Origin: Microplitis mediator
Taxonomy: Eukaryota; Arthropoda; Insecta; Hymenoptera; Braconidae
Length of the DNA: 64,000 bases
Reading direction: 5' to 3'
Assembly: GCF_029852145.1 (NCBI RefSeq)
Contig: NC_079969.1
Coordinates: forward strand, 12,246,465-12,310,464
The notes under the pieces were generated by a model. It had not been told where the DNA came from and ran no database searches. It saw nothing but the letters and a program-made list of their open reading frames with translations. Every line of letters begins with the position of its first letter. Within the stretch, counting starts at the first letter, position 1. Shown here piece after piece: positions 1-12,466 of the stretch. The position numbers were made by a program, and so were the translations under genes.

Positions 1-573
1 GATTTTGAATAGAATCGAAATTATTGCATTTAATTATCGAAATGTATCATAAATCTTTATTTCAATACATTAGCCATAAAATATAATGACGTAATGGTAA
101 TTTATACCACAAACAAACAAAAAATTGAACTTTTACAAAAACCATACGAATAGGCCTTATTTTACTACGGTGGGGTAATAAGGCCTTCGGGTTAAACAAA
201 CTGGAATAGTTTAATTATACTTAATAAAATTGGTATTAGAGATGAATCATCACTTAAATTTAGCAACAATACTTCTTTAAAGACAGGAGACTAGATTGAT
301 TTGCTCAGCAGCACTTAAAACTATCAGTATCCTTTTTATGAGTCAGAAGACTCGATTGTTTTTTATGATTTCTTCTGCGCTACGACATCATATGACGGTT
401 GATGAAATATAGAAGACAGGGAACGTGGTATCGGGACTCTATAAACTTGTCGTAACATCTCTATGCAAGACCCTTCTACTAGAGTAGCGTTTAGCGGGGG
501 CGGTTATTTTAAATATCATTTCTGTCACTTAAGCCTTATTACCCGACAGGCCTTATTACTCGCGGGTACCTTA
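1..573. other. Intergenic sequence without a gene
   Basis: I see no coding region here. Around 150..195 and 535..570 there are several copies of AGGCCTTATT-like sequence in both orientations, which suggests the remains of an inverted-repeat element, but I cannot define its ends. Confidence 0.4.
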
Positions 574-851
574 TTTCATTTTTTTATATATTTTGTATAA
601 TGATTGTTACAATCACTTAAAATTGATTACTGTGTGTATTATTTACTTTAAAAAATTAAAATTAAATGGTACTGTGAATTTTTTGTCATAACCCTATTTA
701 ATTAAGTTCATTTGTTATTTCTTTCTCTTCAAATAAGCCATTTATTAACTATTAATAAATGGCTTATTTGGCTCAAATAAATCTCATTTAATAAATCATT
801 TGTTAAGTATTAATAAATCTTATTTGGCTCAAATAAATTCTTCTATCAGTG
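574..851. mobile_element. Right half of a CACTG inverted-repeat element
   Basis: This stretch is homologous to the right half of the complete element at 29434..29915. It shares the central AT-rich part and the palindromic arms built from AAATAAGCCATTTATTAA and similar, and it ends in CTATCAGTG at 851. The left arm is absent, so this copy is truncated. Confidence 0.6.
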
Positions 852-1240
852 TGATGGAGTTCAAAAATGTAAAAAAAAATCGGTCTATCGGCTGACCCTG
901 CGGGCCAGCCCCAAAACTTCCCGCTGTTGTCGAGCTCAAAGAGCTCGTTGTTGTGAGTACATGTTCGAGCTCTTCGAGCTCGAAAATACTTTTGTATGCC
1001 ATTGTTTTCGAAAAAAACCGTTTTTTAGCATTTCTTTCTCCCATGATATCTCGCGAACGAATGAACCGATTTTGATGGTTGAGGTGGCATTCGACGCAGC
1101 TCATAAAGTTTAAGAGCCCAGGTGATTTTGGAATTAATCCATTGAGCACATTAGAAGTTTCAAAAATTGTTTTTTCCGATTTTCTCAATTTTGTGATATT
1201 TTTTAGTACCCTTCAAAAAAGGCTTCCTGGTAAATTTTAA
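852..1240. repeat. High-copy dispersed repeat with GAGCTC palindromes
   Basis: This is a copy of a repeat that recurs in the window at about 17885, 22735-24475, 37370-37830, 41930-42420, 47370-48900 and 52840-52960. Its hallmarks are CTGACCCTGCGGGCCAGC, AACTTCCCGCTGTT and the palindrome TTCGAGCTC..GAGCTCGAAAA. Short open frames across it are by-products of the palindromes. I see no protein of its own. Confidence 0.65.
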
Positions 1241-1650
1241 AATATTTTTGATTGATGGTTCAAAGAGTATCGAATTTTCAAAAACACCTCTCTTTTTAAG
1301 ATTTTTTGGTCATAACTTTCGTAATAATGGTCGAAATATCAACCTGGGTTGGATATCCCTGATTCAGAAATCTAATTTGGGCCAAAAAATGTTTTTTTTT
1401 TGTCGCAAACAAAAAAAAATTTTTCAGCCAAGTAAATAATTTTTTTAATTAAGCAAATAAATTCATCGAGCTAAAAAATTTTATTTTATTTTTCATTTTT
1501 TTATTAAACAATTTTTTTTTTTTTTTGTTAAAATATTACAAACAATTCTGTGAAGCAAATAAATACTGTATCAGAAGCATTTATAAGGGATAGGCCAGCT
1601 TCGCAATAAGTTAAACATTTAAAACAAATTGAGAAAAAACAATTTTTTGC
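1241..1650. other. AT-rich sequence, nothing recognised
   Basis: The stretch is A/T homopolymer-rich, with no coding signal, RNA gene or inverted repeat that I can support. Confidence 0.4.
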
Positions 1651-1720
1651 TTAACTCAGGAATCGAACCCAGATCGATTCGGCGCCACGCGAGAGCTTTA
1701 CCAATTAAGCCATCCCAACC
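1651..1720 (-). repeat. tRNA-derived SINE head
   Basis: Read on the minus strand, the segment has a pol III A-box-like TGGCTTAATTGG and a perfect B-box core GGTTCGATTCC at tRNA spacing. The acceptor ends do not pair well and A/T-rich tails flank it, so I read it as a SINE head and not a working tRNA gene. Confidence 0.6.
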
Positions 1721-2149
1721 TTTGCCAGGTTACGTTTACTTTGCCCACATATACTGAGCCATACTGGCTTATGGTCAGTCACATTTATAAATCCTAAACA
1801 CAGAATTAATATTACAAATGTTGTCGCCAATAATTTAGAAAAATGTTAGTTTTGAAATTTTACCAAAATACTGAACGGATCGTATGAATCGTTCATAAAT
1901 GAATTTCGACATAAAAATAAAAAAGTTTTAAAAACAAAAAAACAAATTTAATTACAAAACAAATTGAGAAATTATTCAATATTATTTAATTGATTTATTA
2001 TAATAATATAATTTAGTCATTTAATTTTTAATTTATTTAAAATAAAAAGGTGGACTTAAAATCCATTTGCTGCGCTAGTGTGAGAAAGAGAGAGAGTGGG
2101 GAGTATTCATTTCTTAGGATGCGAACGAGGGAGCATCTATGAGTGAGAA

Positions 2150-2626
2150 TCCAAGAGAAAACTTTCTTGGCTTGAGACTCTAGTAATCTTGGTTTAAGAT
2201 TTTTCGTGTGATTGTTCAGAGAAAGTACACTACACTCAAACCAAGAGTTTAAATTTTTTAAACCAACTCCCTTTATTTTTAGTTCGAGTTCGTACCGTTT
2301 ATTGTTTCAAAACATCATAGTTCTTTAATTAAGTGTATAACTTTCTTGAACTAAATATTTTTATTTCTTGGTTTAAGTAAGTAACATACTTCGGTTAAGA
2401 AAAATGTTTATTATAATAAGAAATGCAAGTTTTTAAAATAAGTAATTCTATTATTGGAACGAGTATGAAATATGTATTGGCTCAAGAATTTTTTTTCTTA
2501 ATTCAAGATTTGAAATTCAAGAAATTATTTCACTTCGTTCAAGAAATTTCCGGTTTTCATTCCACTCGCTGAAAAATTTCTTGGTTGAAGAAAAATTTTC
2601 TTGAGTCAAGATTTTTTTTTTCTGTG
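2150..2626. mobile_element. Partial inverted-repeat element with TTCTTGG/CCAAGAA motifs
   Basis: The region is packed with TTCTTGG and CAAGAA motifs in both orientations and ends at 2626 in TTTTTTTCTGTG followed by TA. A matching left terminus, CACAGAAAAAAGG after TA, starts a similar motif array at 49455. The left boundary here is not clear. Confidence 0.4.
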
Positions 2627-2695
2627 TAGTCAATTTTGTCAACTTTGAATTGTTTCGGATCGTGTTTGAATTATTTCAAATTATATTTCTGAATC

Positions 2696-3145
2696 AGGGA
2701 TACACAAAACATGTGAAAAATGGGCACAGTACTATTTGAAGCGTATAGTTTAATATATTTTATAATTGAATACACACAAAACATGTGAACAATGGGCACA
2801 GTTCTATTTCAAGCGTCTATAATCCTTATGGCATATTTAATATTGATTTAAAGTGATTTAAAGAAGTCATAGTTAAAAAGAAATATTATTTCGTATTCAT
2901 TAAGTAAATTATAAAAAAATGTTATTATCGTAATCATAAAGTTATAAATTTAGTTGGAACTGACAAATATACATACATGGGTAATTAATAAAAACTATAA
3001 AATTATCTCTATACTTTTGATTCAATTTAATAAATTATGAATGTATTTTTGTATTCAATAATCGTTGAAACATTTGAATTTAATAAATTACGAATGTATT
3101 TTTGTATTCAATAATCGTTGAAACATTAGAATTTAATAAATTATG
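2696..3145. repeat. Two short tandem duplications
   Basis: A unit containing CACAAAACATGTGAA and ATGGGCACAG occurs at about 2705 and again at 2771. A second unit of roughly 60 bases containing TATTCAATAATCGTTGAAAC is repeated in tandem between about 3020 and 3145. No gene is seen in the surrounding AT-rich DNA. Confidence 0.6.
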
Positions 3146-3265
3146 CAATAAAATAATAATTAAATTTGTGTTAATTTATTAAAATTTTTTTTATCATTCA
3201 TGCAATATAAGTGCTATCTTAGCGCATGCTCTTTTGCGACAAGTAAAATTTTTGTTTGCGTGTTA

Positions 3266-6200
3266 CTATACCCGAGTTGTACTGACCGGAGTTGTTTTTG
3301 AGTAAAGTTGTTTTGACAGGAGTTGAACCGTCACTTTACCTTGTTTTAATGATTTCGACAAATCTACAATTAACTTTTTTGGGATACACAATCTGACTCG
3401 TGGAGCTAGTGAAATATATGATGATCTACTCTGATTCAAGCGTTCAATTTCTTTTTTCGACTTGTTCATTATAATTATCAATTCTTCTGTAAAGTATCGT
3501 AATTCAAAGCTTTAGTTATTTGTATTAATTTTCAAAAATTTGTAGACATATAAAATTTATAACAATTATATTAAACTAGTATTGAAATATTGTCATTATT
3601 TATTAATTTATCTAAAGTTCTAAATAGGTTTAATAAATCTTAGAATTAGTTGTAAATCTACAAGTTATTAATTAAATTAAATCAAACAATTTTAACAATA
3701 AATTTGCGAAAAAAAATATACTAACTTATAAACTCCCATAGCGATGGGTTATCATTCATGTTGTTATGCAATAACGACCAAAACAAAACTGGAATTGTAT
3801 TAAGGCTGTCGGTATCTTCGAATAGATTCATTGATTCAACCCCAACTCTTTGTATCCATGTTTCTCGAAAGTAATTTATAAAATCCGAGAGTTCATTTTG
3901 CAATTGAGGTGTTAATGAATTAATTAACTCTTGAAATCCATCAGCTATCATTTCTCTCGGTAATAAAATCAGGGACATACAATTTCTCAAGAAAGTTTCT
4001 TGACCAACATTGACAAATTGTATATTTTTTTCAAAAGATTCGTAAAATAATATCTAGAAATAATAACAAATTTAAAAAAATGATCAGTAAATATTTATAA
4101 TTCTATTAATTTCCAAATTAACTTACACGGCAATAATTATTAAATGTGCCATACACTTGGCTCTCAGGAAAATTTGTTTTTATATGCCCTTTAAAGTCGA
4201 AATCGGTATATATTTTGCGAAGATGAATGCCAGGTATTAATAAATTTCGCACATTATACATTATTGTGGCGCAGGTTTCATACTAGACCATAAAATTATT
4301 CCAATTGGAAAGACCTATAGGAGATATATTTTTATTTTACACAAATATTTTTATATTATATTTCATTAGGAACCATGTTTTATTTTTAGTAACTTACGTA
4401 ATGATGGTGTGAACCCAATAAAAAAGTTAGCAGACGAGTATTTCCAAAATGAGGAACAACTTTTATTGTTGAGCTAACATGCAAAACATCAAACATAAAA
4501 GATTGAGCAAATTCTGGATCACCCAATAATAAAGCATCATTTTCAACGTTATATAATTTTATGAATCTGCCATCAGCATACTCTTTTAATTTCAAGTATT
4601 CACATCTCGATAACATATTTGTCAAATCTTCATAAGTAGTAGGGGCTGACAAGTCAACGAATATTTTTTTTTGCCAATTATTCATTTCGGTCCTGATTAA
4701 TGTAAATGGTAATCTAAGCTTTGCATCAGGGTAACTGAAAAAAATATATATTCGACACATATAATTAACAAAAAAAAAAAAATTAAAACATCATTTTTTT
4801 GGGCATATAATTTACTTACAAACTTGAAACAGTTTCATAAATATCTTCGATCGAATAGAAACATTTTTTACTTGCTATTTTGAGATCATCTCGGAACCGT
4901 TTAATACGATTATTTAAAAATTCACTCGAATGTTTGTGTTGTGATATAAAAAATGTTTTCGGGCGATCCAGAACTTTCACACCACGAACTGGACACTTCT
5001 TAGAATTTTTTTTTTTGACAGTGTACAATGTCCGTTTGGAACGACTATTTTTTTTTTTTTGCCCCCACTGAAAAATATTGTTGTAGACATTGAAAAAAAA
5101 ATTCTCTGAAAGTTTTAGCTCTTAATTTTAATTCTAAGTACTTGACATTTGATTTTGAAATTTTCCCATTTAAAATACATGGAAAAGTTGGGATTTTTTT
5201 TTTAATTCTCTATAACTCAGCCGCATTTTAAGTTATCGGGTCGCCGTTTGCGGCATTTTTTAGGTAATTTAATACTCTTCAAAAGTCTCCTTAATAGTTT
5301 TACTCAGACTCTAATTGTTTTTTCTGTATTGGTTCTGAAAATAATTTTTTTAATAATAATTTGGGTTTTTAGTTGATATTAACTAAATAACGAAATTTGA
5401 AGAAAAAGTGCAGATAACGATTTTTTAGGAAATTTTATTCGCTACAAAAAAGGTCCTCTTAGTTAAGTAGCTTAAGTTCTCCGTTCACGTGATATAGGGA
5501 TTTTAGTAATTTTGTAAATAAAATATTTGTCAAAAATTTTTCCGAAGTTCATCAATTTGACCCCTTCTGATTTTAATGACTGGATTAAATTAATGAAAGG
5601 AAAATTATTTACTAATTTAAAATTGAAATGAAATAGCATTTGGTGGAATTTTTTGACAAATATTTTATTTACAAAATTACTGAAATCTCTATATCACGTG
5701 AACGAAGAACTTGAGCCACTTAACTAAAAGGACCTTTTTTGTAGCGAATAAAATTTCCTAAAAAATCGTTATCTGCACTTTTTCTTCAAATTTCGTTATT
5801 TAGTTAATATCAACTAAAAACCCAAATTATTGTTAAAAAAATTATTTTCAGAACCAATACAGAAAAAACAATTAGAGTCCGAGTAAAACTATTCAGGAGA
5901 CTTTTGAAGAGTATCAAATTACCTAAAAAATGCCGGAAACGGCGACCCAATAACTTAAAATGCGGCTGAGTTATAGAGAATTAAAAAAAAAATCCCAACT
6001 TTCCCATGTATTTTAAATGGGAAAATTTCAAAATCAAATGTAAAGTACTTAGAATTAAAATTAAGAGCTAAAACTTTCAGAGAATTTTTTTTTCAATGTC
6101 TACAACAATATTTTTCAGTGGGAGCGAAAAAAAAAAAATAGTCGTTCCAAACGGACCACCCTAGTGTACATGCCTACATAAAAACAAAAAAAAATTTCGT

Positions 6201-6549
6201 TAATGACCAAATTTGAATTGTGTCAGTCTATTACGTATAAACTTTTGATTTCGGTTATATATCATACATGATTCTTTGTGTAATGACTGATGTGCAATAA
6301 ATTAATCTAATTACAACAGGTACCATCAATACTTTGAAATAACGATAATAAAATTTATTTACTTTGTCATGCATATACTATTTAAATTAATGAATTCATA
6401 TAATCATTCATCATAGTATAAAAATACAGTTATTAAAAATTAATTTACTTAAGATTGATAACAATTTTAATTACTTACTTTTTAATTCCTACTGTCTTTT
6501 CTACGTGATAAAAATTACCATCCTCCTCTATAACTTCTCTGTTCGCCAT
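3266..6549 (-). pseudogene. FLYWCH zinc finger / MULE-transposase-type gene, six exons, interrupted
   Basis: Six exons with canonical splice sites can be followed on the minus strand: 6549..6479, 6173..4820 (containing an inserted element), 4734..4398, 4282..4127, 4053..3726 and 3486..3266. The N-terminal part has FLYWCH-type spacing (HVHC, then KKCPVRG, then QHKHS). The middle and C-terminal parts match the MULE transposase layout (TIKVVPHFGNTR, KIYTDFD, MNDNPSLWEF). The catalytic signature is eroded: the usual D before TFK is replaced in VSSTIK, the C-x-x-H site reads GTFNNYC, and the NN..E..H site reads NTIPVLFW. With the element and one target duplication removed the exons sum to 1324 bases. 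That is one base more than 441 codons, and the extra base is explained by an 11-A run at 5006..5016. It is head-to-head with a related gene at 7150. It is either a decayed transposase or a former domesticated copy. Confidence 0.7.
5028..6162. mobile_element. hAT-like foldback element inside a FLYWCH exon
   Basis: Two arms of about 500 bases form an inverted repeat (AACGACTATTTTTTTTT at both ends, CACGTGAACG near the centre). The right end is ACCACCCT and the left end has lost a few terminal bases. The 8-bp sequence AGTGTACA occurs directly on both sides (5020..5027 and 6163..6170). An 8-bp duplication and TAGGG-type ends are typical of hAT elements. Related copies lie at 37923, 45450 and 57324. 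I see no transposase, so it is a non-autonomous copy. Confidence 0.8.
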
Positions 6550-6818
6550 TCTTCTGTATTTTCAATGAATTCCAATTCTTTTATTTTAATTTTTTAAAAT
6601 TTGTATAGAATTGAACAATTATCTCGATTTTTTGCAGATATTTAGTCACTTTAAAACAAAGAAATGCGTAACACGCGTACACAAATTTGTAGTTCAGTTA
6701 ATAAGATGTTCATTTGTTTCATTTTTTTTTTTTTTTTAAAGCAACTATCGGTTTATATGTAGTGGTAACAAGTGCATTACAGAACGGCAACAAAAGAACA
6801 TTATTTAGGATCAATTGG

Positions 6819-6850
<32 letters not shown>

Positions 6851-7149
6851 TCATTTACTTATTTTTTTTATTCATATACAAATTTAATTAAATTGTATAT
6901 AAATAATTAAAGTTTTAAATCACACGATATCGCAGAAAAAAAATGATTGAATCCAATAATGATTTTTAGTACAAATAATTTCTTAATTCATTCATAAAAA
7001 ATTATTAGTTTCTAACTACTTAATTGATCAATCATCTATTATATCGACTGAACAATTCATAAAAAATATAAAATATATAACGCAACGGTTCGTACGGATA
7101 TACTGACTCACATGTGATCACTTAAATATTAAAAGTTAGATTATAAACC
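6550..7149. promoter_or_regulatory. Intergenic space between two head-to-head MULE-type genes
   Basis: These 600 bases separate two divergent start codons, so the promoters of both genes, if active, must lie here. The DNA is very AT-rich, with a TA microsatellite at about 6820..6850. I cannot place a core promoter. Confidence 0.35.
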
Positions 7150-9113
7150 ATGCAAAAATTATTTCAGTTTGATAATAAAAAAAATTCAAGTTATATTTTT
7201 TACGATGGGCATTGTTACACACGTCGTCATGACACTCAAATGTAAGTTTTACCCCAATGACTACTTTTTTATTCAAATGAATATTGATGAGGTAAACTCA
7301 TACTCTAGAAGAAGTAAGCCAACTTTTCTTTTGTCTTTGCTCTTGCTTATAGTTGCTGGCATAAATGAACTATGGTTCAGTCTGATAGATTTATATTTAA
7401 ACTAAATTGATAAAAAATTAAAAACCTCTATTTAAAACTATATCTTGATTCTTATTAATATAAAAATTTTACGCGTTGAAGTTCATATTTTGTCAAATTC
7501 CTCATCTTCTTAATCAGTATCCATGCCCTCGCGGATTCGGGGTTACTGTGAAATCACAGTGAAATCACAGTGAAATCACAGTGAAATCAATTTTACCGTA
7601 AGTTTACTGTGTATTGATGGTAATTTCATAGTGAATTCACAGTCGTTTTGTGCTATTTCGTCACTCTGGTTATATAGTAATTTTACAGTAATTTTATGGT
7701 AGTTCCATAGTGATTTCACTTGTGATTCTTTTGTAGGTTTACAATTAAATTACCATACTTTCATGATAATTTTACTGTCGATCAGCTATCGATTTATGGT
7801 AACCCAACAATGGTAACACTGAGGCTTTATCATGGGTTCACAGTCAGTTTATCGTGATTTCACTACGTATTCATTGTGATTCCATAGTAATCTGATAGTG
7901 TTAACTCTGTGACTTAACAATAGTTTCACAGTCAGTTCATAGTGGTTTAACCATGAATTTACCGTGATCCCATGACAACCTAGTAGTATTAGCACTGTGA
8001 CTCTATGATATTTTCACAGCAAATTATTTGCGTTTTCTCCATGATTTCACTCTACTTTGATAGTGATCTGATACGGTACATCTATCATTAATCCAATTTC
8101 AAAATCAAAATTTGAATTTTTAATGTCATTAATCGATAGAAATGGAATTAAAAAAAAAATAATATCAATTATTTCATAAATGCTCCTATAATTATTTGTA
8201 AGTTTAGCAAATATTTGGGCACATATGTATTTTATTTATTATAAATTTAGCTATTTTAGGAATTTCCGAGCGAAACTTTATCTATAATTATCTAATTTAG
8301 TTAATTTTATAAAAGCTTAAGACGGTAAAATTCTTCAGAATTATGAAAAAAAATAAATAAATAAAAAAATTGTATAACTTTTTTTTCAAAACTGTATAAA
8401 TTGAATTTAAACTACTGCAAAAAATAAAGAGAACATCATTTAGATTAATATTTCAATAGTAAATATTTATTATTTATCATAATTTAAAATAAAATATTCT
8501 TAAATTAAGAAAACTTGATGATTTACAAATGAAGGCAAAAATTTTTTTTTTATAAATATCGAATTCTTTTAATTTTATAGTATTTAATAAAATAATTTTT
8601 CTTATAGCTTAGTCTTGAGTATATATAGTATTGAATAGCATGAAGTAACAGATTAAATATTTAGTTCCGAATGCGATTTTTCGATTCGATTTATAAAGTA
8701 TGTTTTTATTTAATATAGGCTCTGATACATAGTATAAGTAAAAAACATCTTAAAAATAACTTAAACAGATTGAAAATAAAATATATTATTTTTGGTTTAT
8801 ACTTGGTTATAGTTATAATATAAATCTCAGTATAATTTTTATCTTTAGTATATCTAATTTTGTCTATAATCTTATCGTTTGTTTGTGTGTCTTTTGACAT
8901 TTTTAATAAATTTTTAAATGAAGATATGGAAAAAAGTAAAACCATAAAAACATAAATTTTAACTTACGAACTAATAGACTCTATATAAAAATAATATATT
9001 AATATATAATACTATATGCTTAGTAACTAATATTTACATATTTACATTTAGGTTTTCTAAAAGGTTTATGATAACCCGTTTTTATGTTTGCTACTTGGGG
9101 TTGGTGAGTTTAC

Positions 9114-12100
9114 TTATCTAGCTCGCCGTTGCCGTTGCTGTCGTTTTTGTTGTTGTTGTTGTTGTTGTTTAAATCTAGCTCGTCTCCTGAGCTCGTCCAT
9201 GTGTTTGGCGTCGTTTTGGAGCCACCAATAGCGTTTCGATAGCCTGTCCAGGCTGGATTTGTCTGCATCTGATAAGGCTGTTGAATACACCAGGTTGTTG
9301 CGGTGTACGTTTTCATCAAGCGGTATTGCCTTATTGGTGCAATGCCTTTTGATGTGATGTATGGTTGGAATGTTGTTTTCATCCTGGATTAATCCGAGTT
9401 TGTCCAGGTTGGTAAATACTTCAGGTGTTGAGTATTTACTTCTGGCCATTCTATGAACCTGAAACATATCTGTACATTTAAGGTTTTTCAAGTAACTATT
9501 ATCAATTTGATTCAAGGTACTGAAATATTTTCTGGTGAGTCTTAATGTGAAGACATCAAACCGCGGGATGCCCGATAAATTATATAATGTATGGTTATCA
9601 ACTTGTTTTAGGTAATTTGACTCAGCAGTTCTATAGAGTCCAAGACAGTTTCTTAGGCAGGATCTTTCCAATCTCCTATATTTTTCCATTACTGAGGCAC
9701 CAGTGTTCCACCATATTGGAGTTGCGTAGGCAAGAATTGGCCTTATAAGAAGTTGGTAGCAGATGATTTTGGCTTTAGCTTCAATGTTCCTATTGTAGAA
9801 AATTCTTGCATTTGCCCTGATGGCGTTTTTGGCTTTGCCTATTTGCATTTTATGATGTTCATTCATTCTAAGTAGATAATCAAATTTAACACCTAGATAT
9901 TTAACTGTATTCTTGGATGGAATTTCAATTTCTTCTCTTGTCTCTTGATCGGTCATTGTTATCTTGAAATCTTTAATTTTCTTGACAGTTTGGGATGTAA
10001 TTTCATTTACTGTTTTCCTGAAAAGAATAGCTTCACTTTTATGAGGATTTATTTTTAAATTCCAATCAAGATAATATTTATTAATTGAGTCTAGGATGTT
10101 TTTGAGCGTTTTTTGTATCTCAGGTACTTTGTTACTTGCAAAATAATAGATAAGATCATCAGCATATGCAATTGAGTGCAGAAATTTTTTGGTGTTGAGT
10201 CCAAAGAGATTTAGAATTTCTCTATTAAAGATGTTGAAGAGAATTGGTGATGTTACAGTACCTTGTTGAAGTCCTTCTATTATTTTGAAGATGTAAGTAG
10301 AAGTATCTTTTCCATTCCAGGTGTAAAATGATTTTCCATGTATCATATCGGTGATCAGTTGTATTAGATATCTCGGGAAATCCAGTGTAATTAATAGGTA
10401 GGTGAGTCCATTCAGCCATACGGAGTCGAAGGCTTTTTCCAGATCTAATAAAATTGCTCCAACTAGCTTACCGTTTAGGATATAATTATTTATGTCTGAT
10501 GCTAATTTGTTTATAGCATGAGTGGTTGAATGTCTTGCTCTGAAACCAAACTGATTATCTGGAATTATTTTATTAGTGTCTATGTGATCTATTAAGTTAA
10601 TTTTTATAATTTTTTCAAAGATTTTACTGATGTTATTTGTTAAGCTGATTGCTCTGTAACTACCTGGGTCGGCTAGGTTTTTATCTTTTTTCTTAATGGG
10701 AATTACCTTGGCTACTTTCCACCTTATTGGATAGTATGTATGGTTGATGGCGTTGTTGAAGATTATGGTGTAATCCTTGATTATCTGTTCCGGAAGATTT
10801 TTTAAGGCGATCATTGGGATATTGTCGGTTCCGCTGGATGTTTTATTTTTTGCTTTTTTAAGCAATACTGTAGTGGTGATGAAGCTATGAAAAATCTTTG
10901 GCGAATCTTGTTCCATTAAAGGATAGTGAGCTCTCATGTCATTAGAGAAAGAAGTGATTGTGACGTTGTTCTGTCTGTTAGTTTGTATGGAATTTTTTAT
11001 CTCGTTGGAGTAATTGTCTGCGTTAATCTTGATTTCAGTAAGTAAATTTGTAAATCGTGGTGAATTTATGGTTTCAAATTGTTTACCTATGATGTTGAGT
11101 TTGGAGGTTTCTTTTGTGATTATGAATTGATCATCATTTAGTTCAGTTAATTCTTCAGACTGTTTGAGCTCATCAGTAAGTAGTGGACTATTCTTGTTTA
11201 ATCGTAGATTTGAAATTGTAGGTGCTTCTTTGTGTCTAAAAAATTTGTTGATTGTTGGAAAGAATGTGTTGGAATCCCTGAAGTTGACGTTTTTACCTTT
11301 GGCTTCCCAATATGCTGTTGTGGGCTTCTGAAATTCTTTGTGAAGTTGATTATTAATCTCAGTTATTTGTTTTTTAATTTTTCTGACAATTTGTGAGTTC
11401 CTGTAGTTATAGAATTTTATAGTGTTATGAAGTAATGTGATTAATTGGTTTTTGATTGAATGCAGTTTTTTGATCCTATTATTAATATATTTCCATTGTC
11501 CTGGTTTCTTTTCAGGATCATTTTTTGGAATGGTTTCATCAATAGCCCGCAATATTGTTTTTTCTAAATTTTCTATGTATTTGTCAATTTCGTCAATTGT
11601 CAGGTTTCTATTGAAAGGAATATCTAATGTGTAATTATTTAAAATAGAATTTTGGAATTTCCTCCAATTTGCCTTTTTATAGTTGTAAGTAGGATTTGGT
11701 GGTCCGTTGAGATTAATTCCGTCGAATATAGTGCTTGTATTTATCTCAAAGGTTAAAGCTGAATGATCACTATCATAAGGTAGAACTTTCAATTTACCTT
11801 GTTGTTTATTGAGTATTTCAATTCTAGTATCCGCTAGGCAGTAGTCAAGATAAGAGCCCGCTGATCGGAAGGTTGGTTCAGCTGCAGGGTATAAGATAGT
11901 TCTATAACATAGAGACTTATCTTCGTACCATTGAAACATTTGTCTTTCACGACAATTGATGATATTACTTCCCCAATCAGGATGTTTGGCATTGAAGTCT
12001 CCAACCAAAATATGATAAGTGTTTGGTTTTGTGAGTTTGAAATCTGTAAAAATTTGGTTAAGCTCTTTTATAAATGTTTGTTTATTACTATTTGGTGCGT

Positions 12101-12464
12101 AAATGCTGATGAAAGTTAATATTTTATTTGACTGTGTTGTTAAATTTGCCACAGTATATTCTATTGCTTTATTACGGTGCGAGTTCGGGTATGTAATTGC
12201 GGTGTAGGAGATCCGATTGTGAATGACAATCGCTGTACCTCCTCCATTTTTATCATTAGGGCGATCTGTTCTGATTATGTTATAGTTTCTGAAATTAAAG
12301 AAATTTTTAGAATTTAATTTAGTTTCTGATATCATTGCAATATCAATGTTGTTGTTTTCCAAGAAAATTTCTAAGTCTGCTCTTCTTTTTGTAGCTCTGA
12401 TTGAATTCACGTTGATGGCGCAAATTTTGATGATATTTTTAGTATTGTTATAGGTGTTTGCCAT
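9114..12464 (-). CDS. LINE ORF2: AP endonuclease and reverse transcriptase
   Basis: This is an intact frame of 1116 residues. The N-terminal part (about 1-240) is an APE-type endonuclease with NVNSI, ISETKL, YAPN, GDFNAKHPDWGS and the closing YDSDHSAL. The reverse transcriptase runs from about 540 to 800 with SSGTDNIP, YRAISLTNNISKI, QFGFRARHSTTHA, LLDLEKAFDSVW, GLQQGTVTSP and the catalytic YADDL near residue 766. A conserved C-terminal region follows. The last residues are a glutamine- and arginine-rich tail coded by TTG repeats on the plus strand. ORF2 starts two bases after the ORF1 stop, as expected for termination-reinitiation in jockey-type LINEs. It should make target-primed cDNA in the nucleus. 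The frame is open, so the insertion is fairly young or recently active. Confidence 0.92.
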   Translation of the reverse strand: MANTYNNTKNIIKICAINVNSIRATKRRADLEIFLENNNIDIAMISETKLNSKNFFNFRNYNIIRTDRPNDKNGGGTAIVIHNRISYTAITYPNSHRNKAIEYTVANLTTQSNKILTFISIYAPNSNKQTFIKELNQIFTDFKLTKPNTYHILVGDFNAKHPDWGSNIINCRERQMFQWYEDKSLCYRTILYPAAEPTFRSAGSYLDYCLADTRIEILNKQQGKLKVLPYDSDHSALTFEINTSTIFDGINLNGPPNPTYNYKKANWRKFQNSILNNYTLDIPFNRNLTIDEIDKYIENLEKTILRAIDETIPKNDPEKKPGQWKYINNRIKKLHSIKNQLITLLHNTIKFYNYRNSQIVRKIKKQITEINNQLHKEFQKPTTAYWEAKGKNVNFRDSNTFFPTINKFFRHKEAPTISNLRLNKNSPLLTDELKQSEELTELNDDQFIITKETSKLNIIGKQFETINSPRFTNLLTEIKINADNYSNEIKNSIQTNRQNNVTITSFSNDMRAHYPLMEQDSPKIFHSFITTTVLLKKAKNKTSSGTDNIPMIALKNLPEQIIKDYTIIFNNAINHTYYPIRWKVAKVIPIKKKDKNLADPGSYRAISLTNNISKIFEKIIKINLIDHIDTNKIIPDNQFGFRARHSTTHAINKLASDINNYILNGKLVGAILLDLEKAFDSVWLNGLTYLLITLDFPRYLIQLITDMIHGKSFYTWNGKDTSTYIFKIIEGLQQGTVTSPILFNIFNREILNLFGLNTKKFLHSIAYADDLIYYFASNKVPEIQKTLKNILDSINKYYLDWNLKINPHKSEAILFRKTVNEITSQTVKKIKDFKITMTDQETREEIEIPSKNTVKYLGVKFDYLLRMNEHHKMQIGKAKNAIRANARIFYNRNIEAKAKIICYQLLIRPILAYATPIWWNTGASVMEKYRRLERSCLRNCLGLYRTAESNYLKQVDNHTLYNLSGIPRFDVFTLRLTRKYFSTLNQIDNSYLKNLKCTDMFQVHRMARSKYSTPEVFTNLDKLGLIQDENNIPTIHHIKRHCTNKAIPLDENVHRNNLVYSTALSDADKSSLDRLSKRYWWLQNDAKHMDELRRRARFKQQQQQQQKRQQRQRRAR

Positions 12465-12466
12465 AA

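Noticed and set aside
829..1188. Open frame of 119 codons on the minus strand
   Set aside because: It runs through the high-copy GAGCTC repeat; related copies do not keep the frame.
1651..1720. Functional tRNA gene
   Set aside because: The acceptor stem does not pair and there is no pol III terminator at the right place; the same holds for the other tRNA-like heads.
5028..6162. Very long hairpin as a possible microRNA or hairpin RNA gene
   Set aside because: The target duplication and other copies identify it as a foldback transposon. Small RNAs from it remain possible but are not shown.
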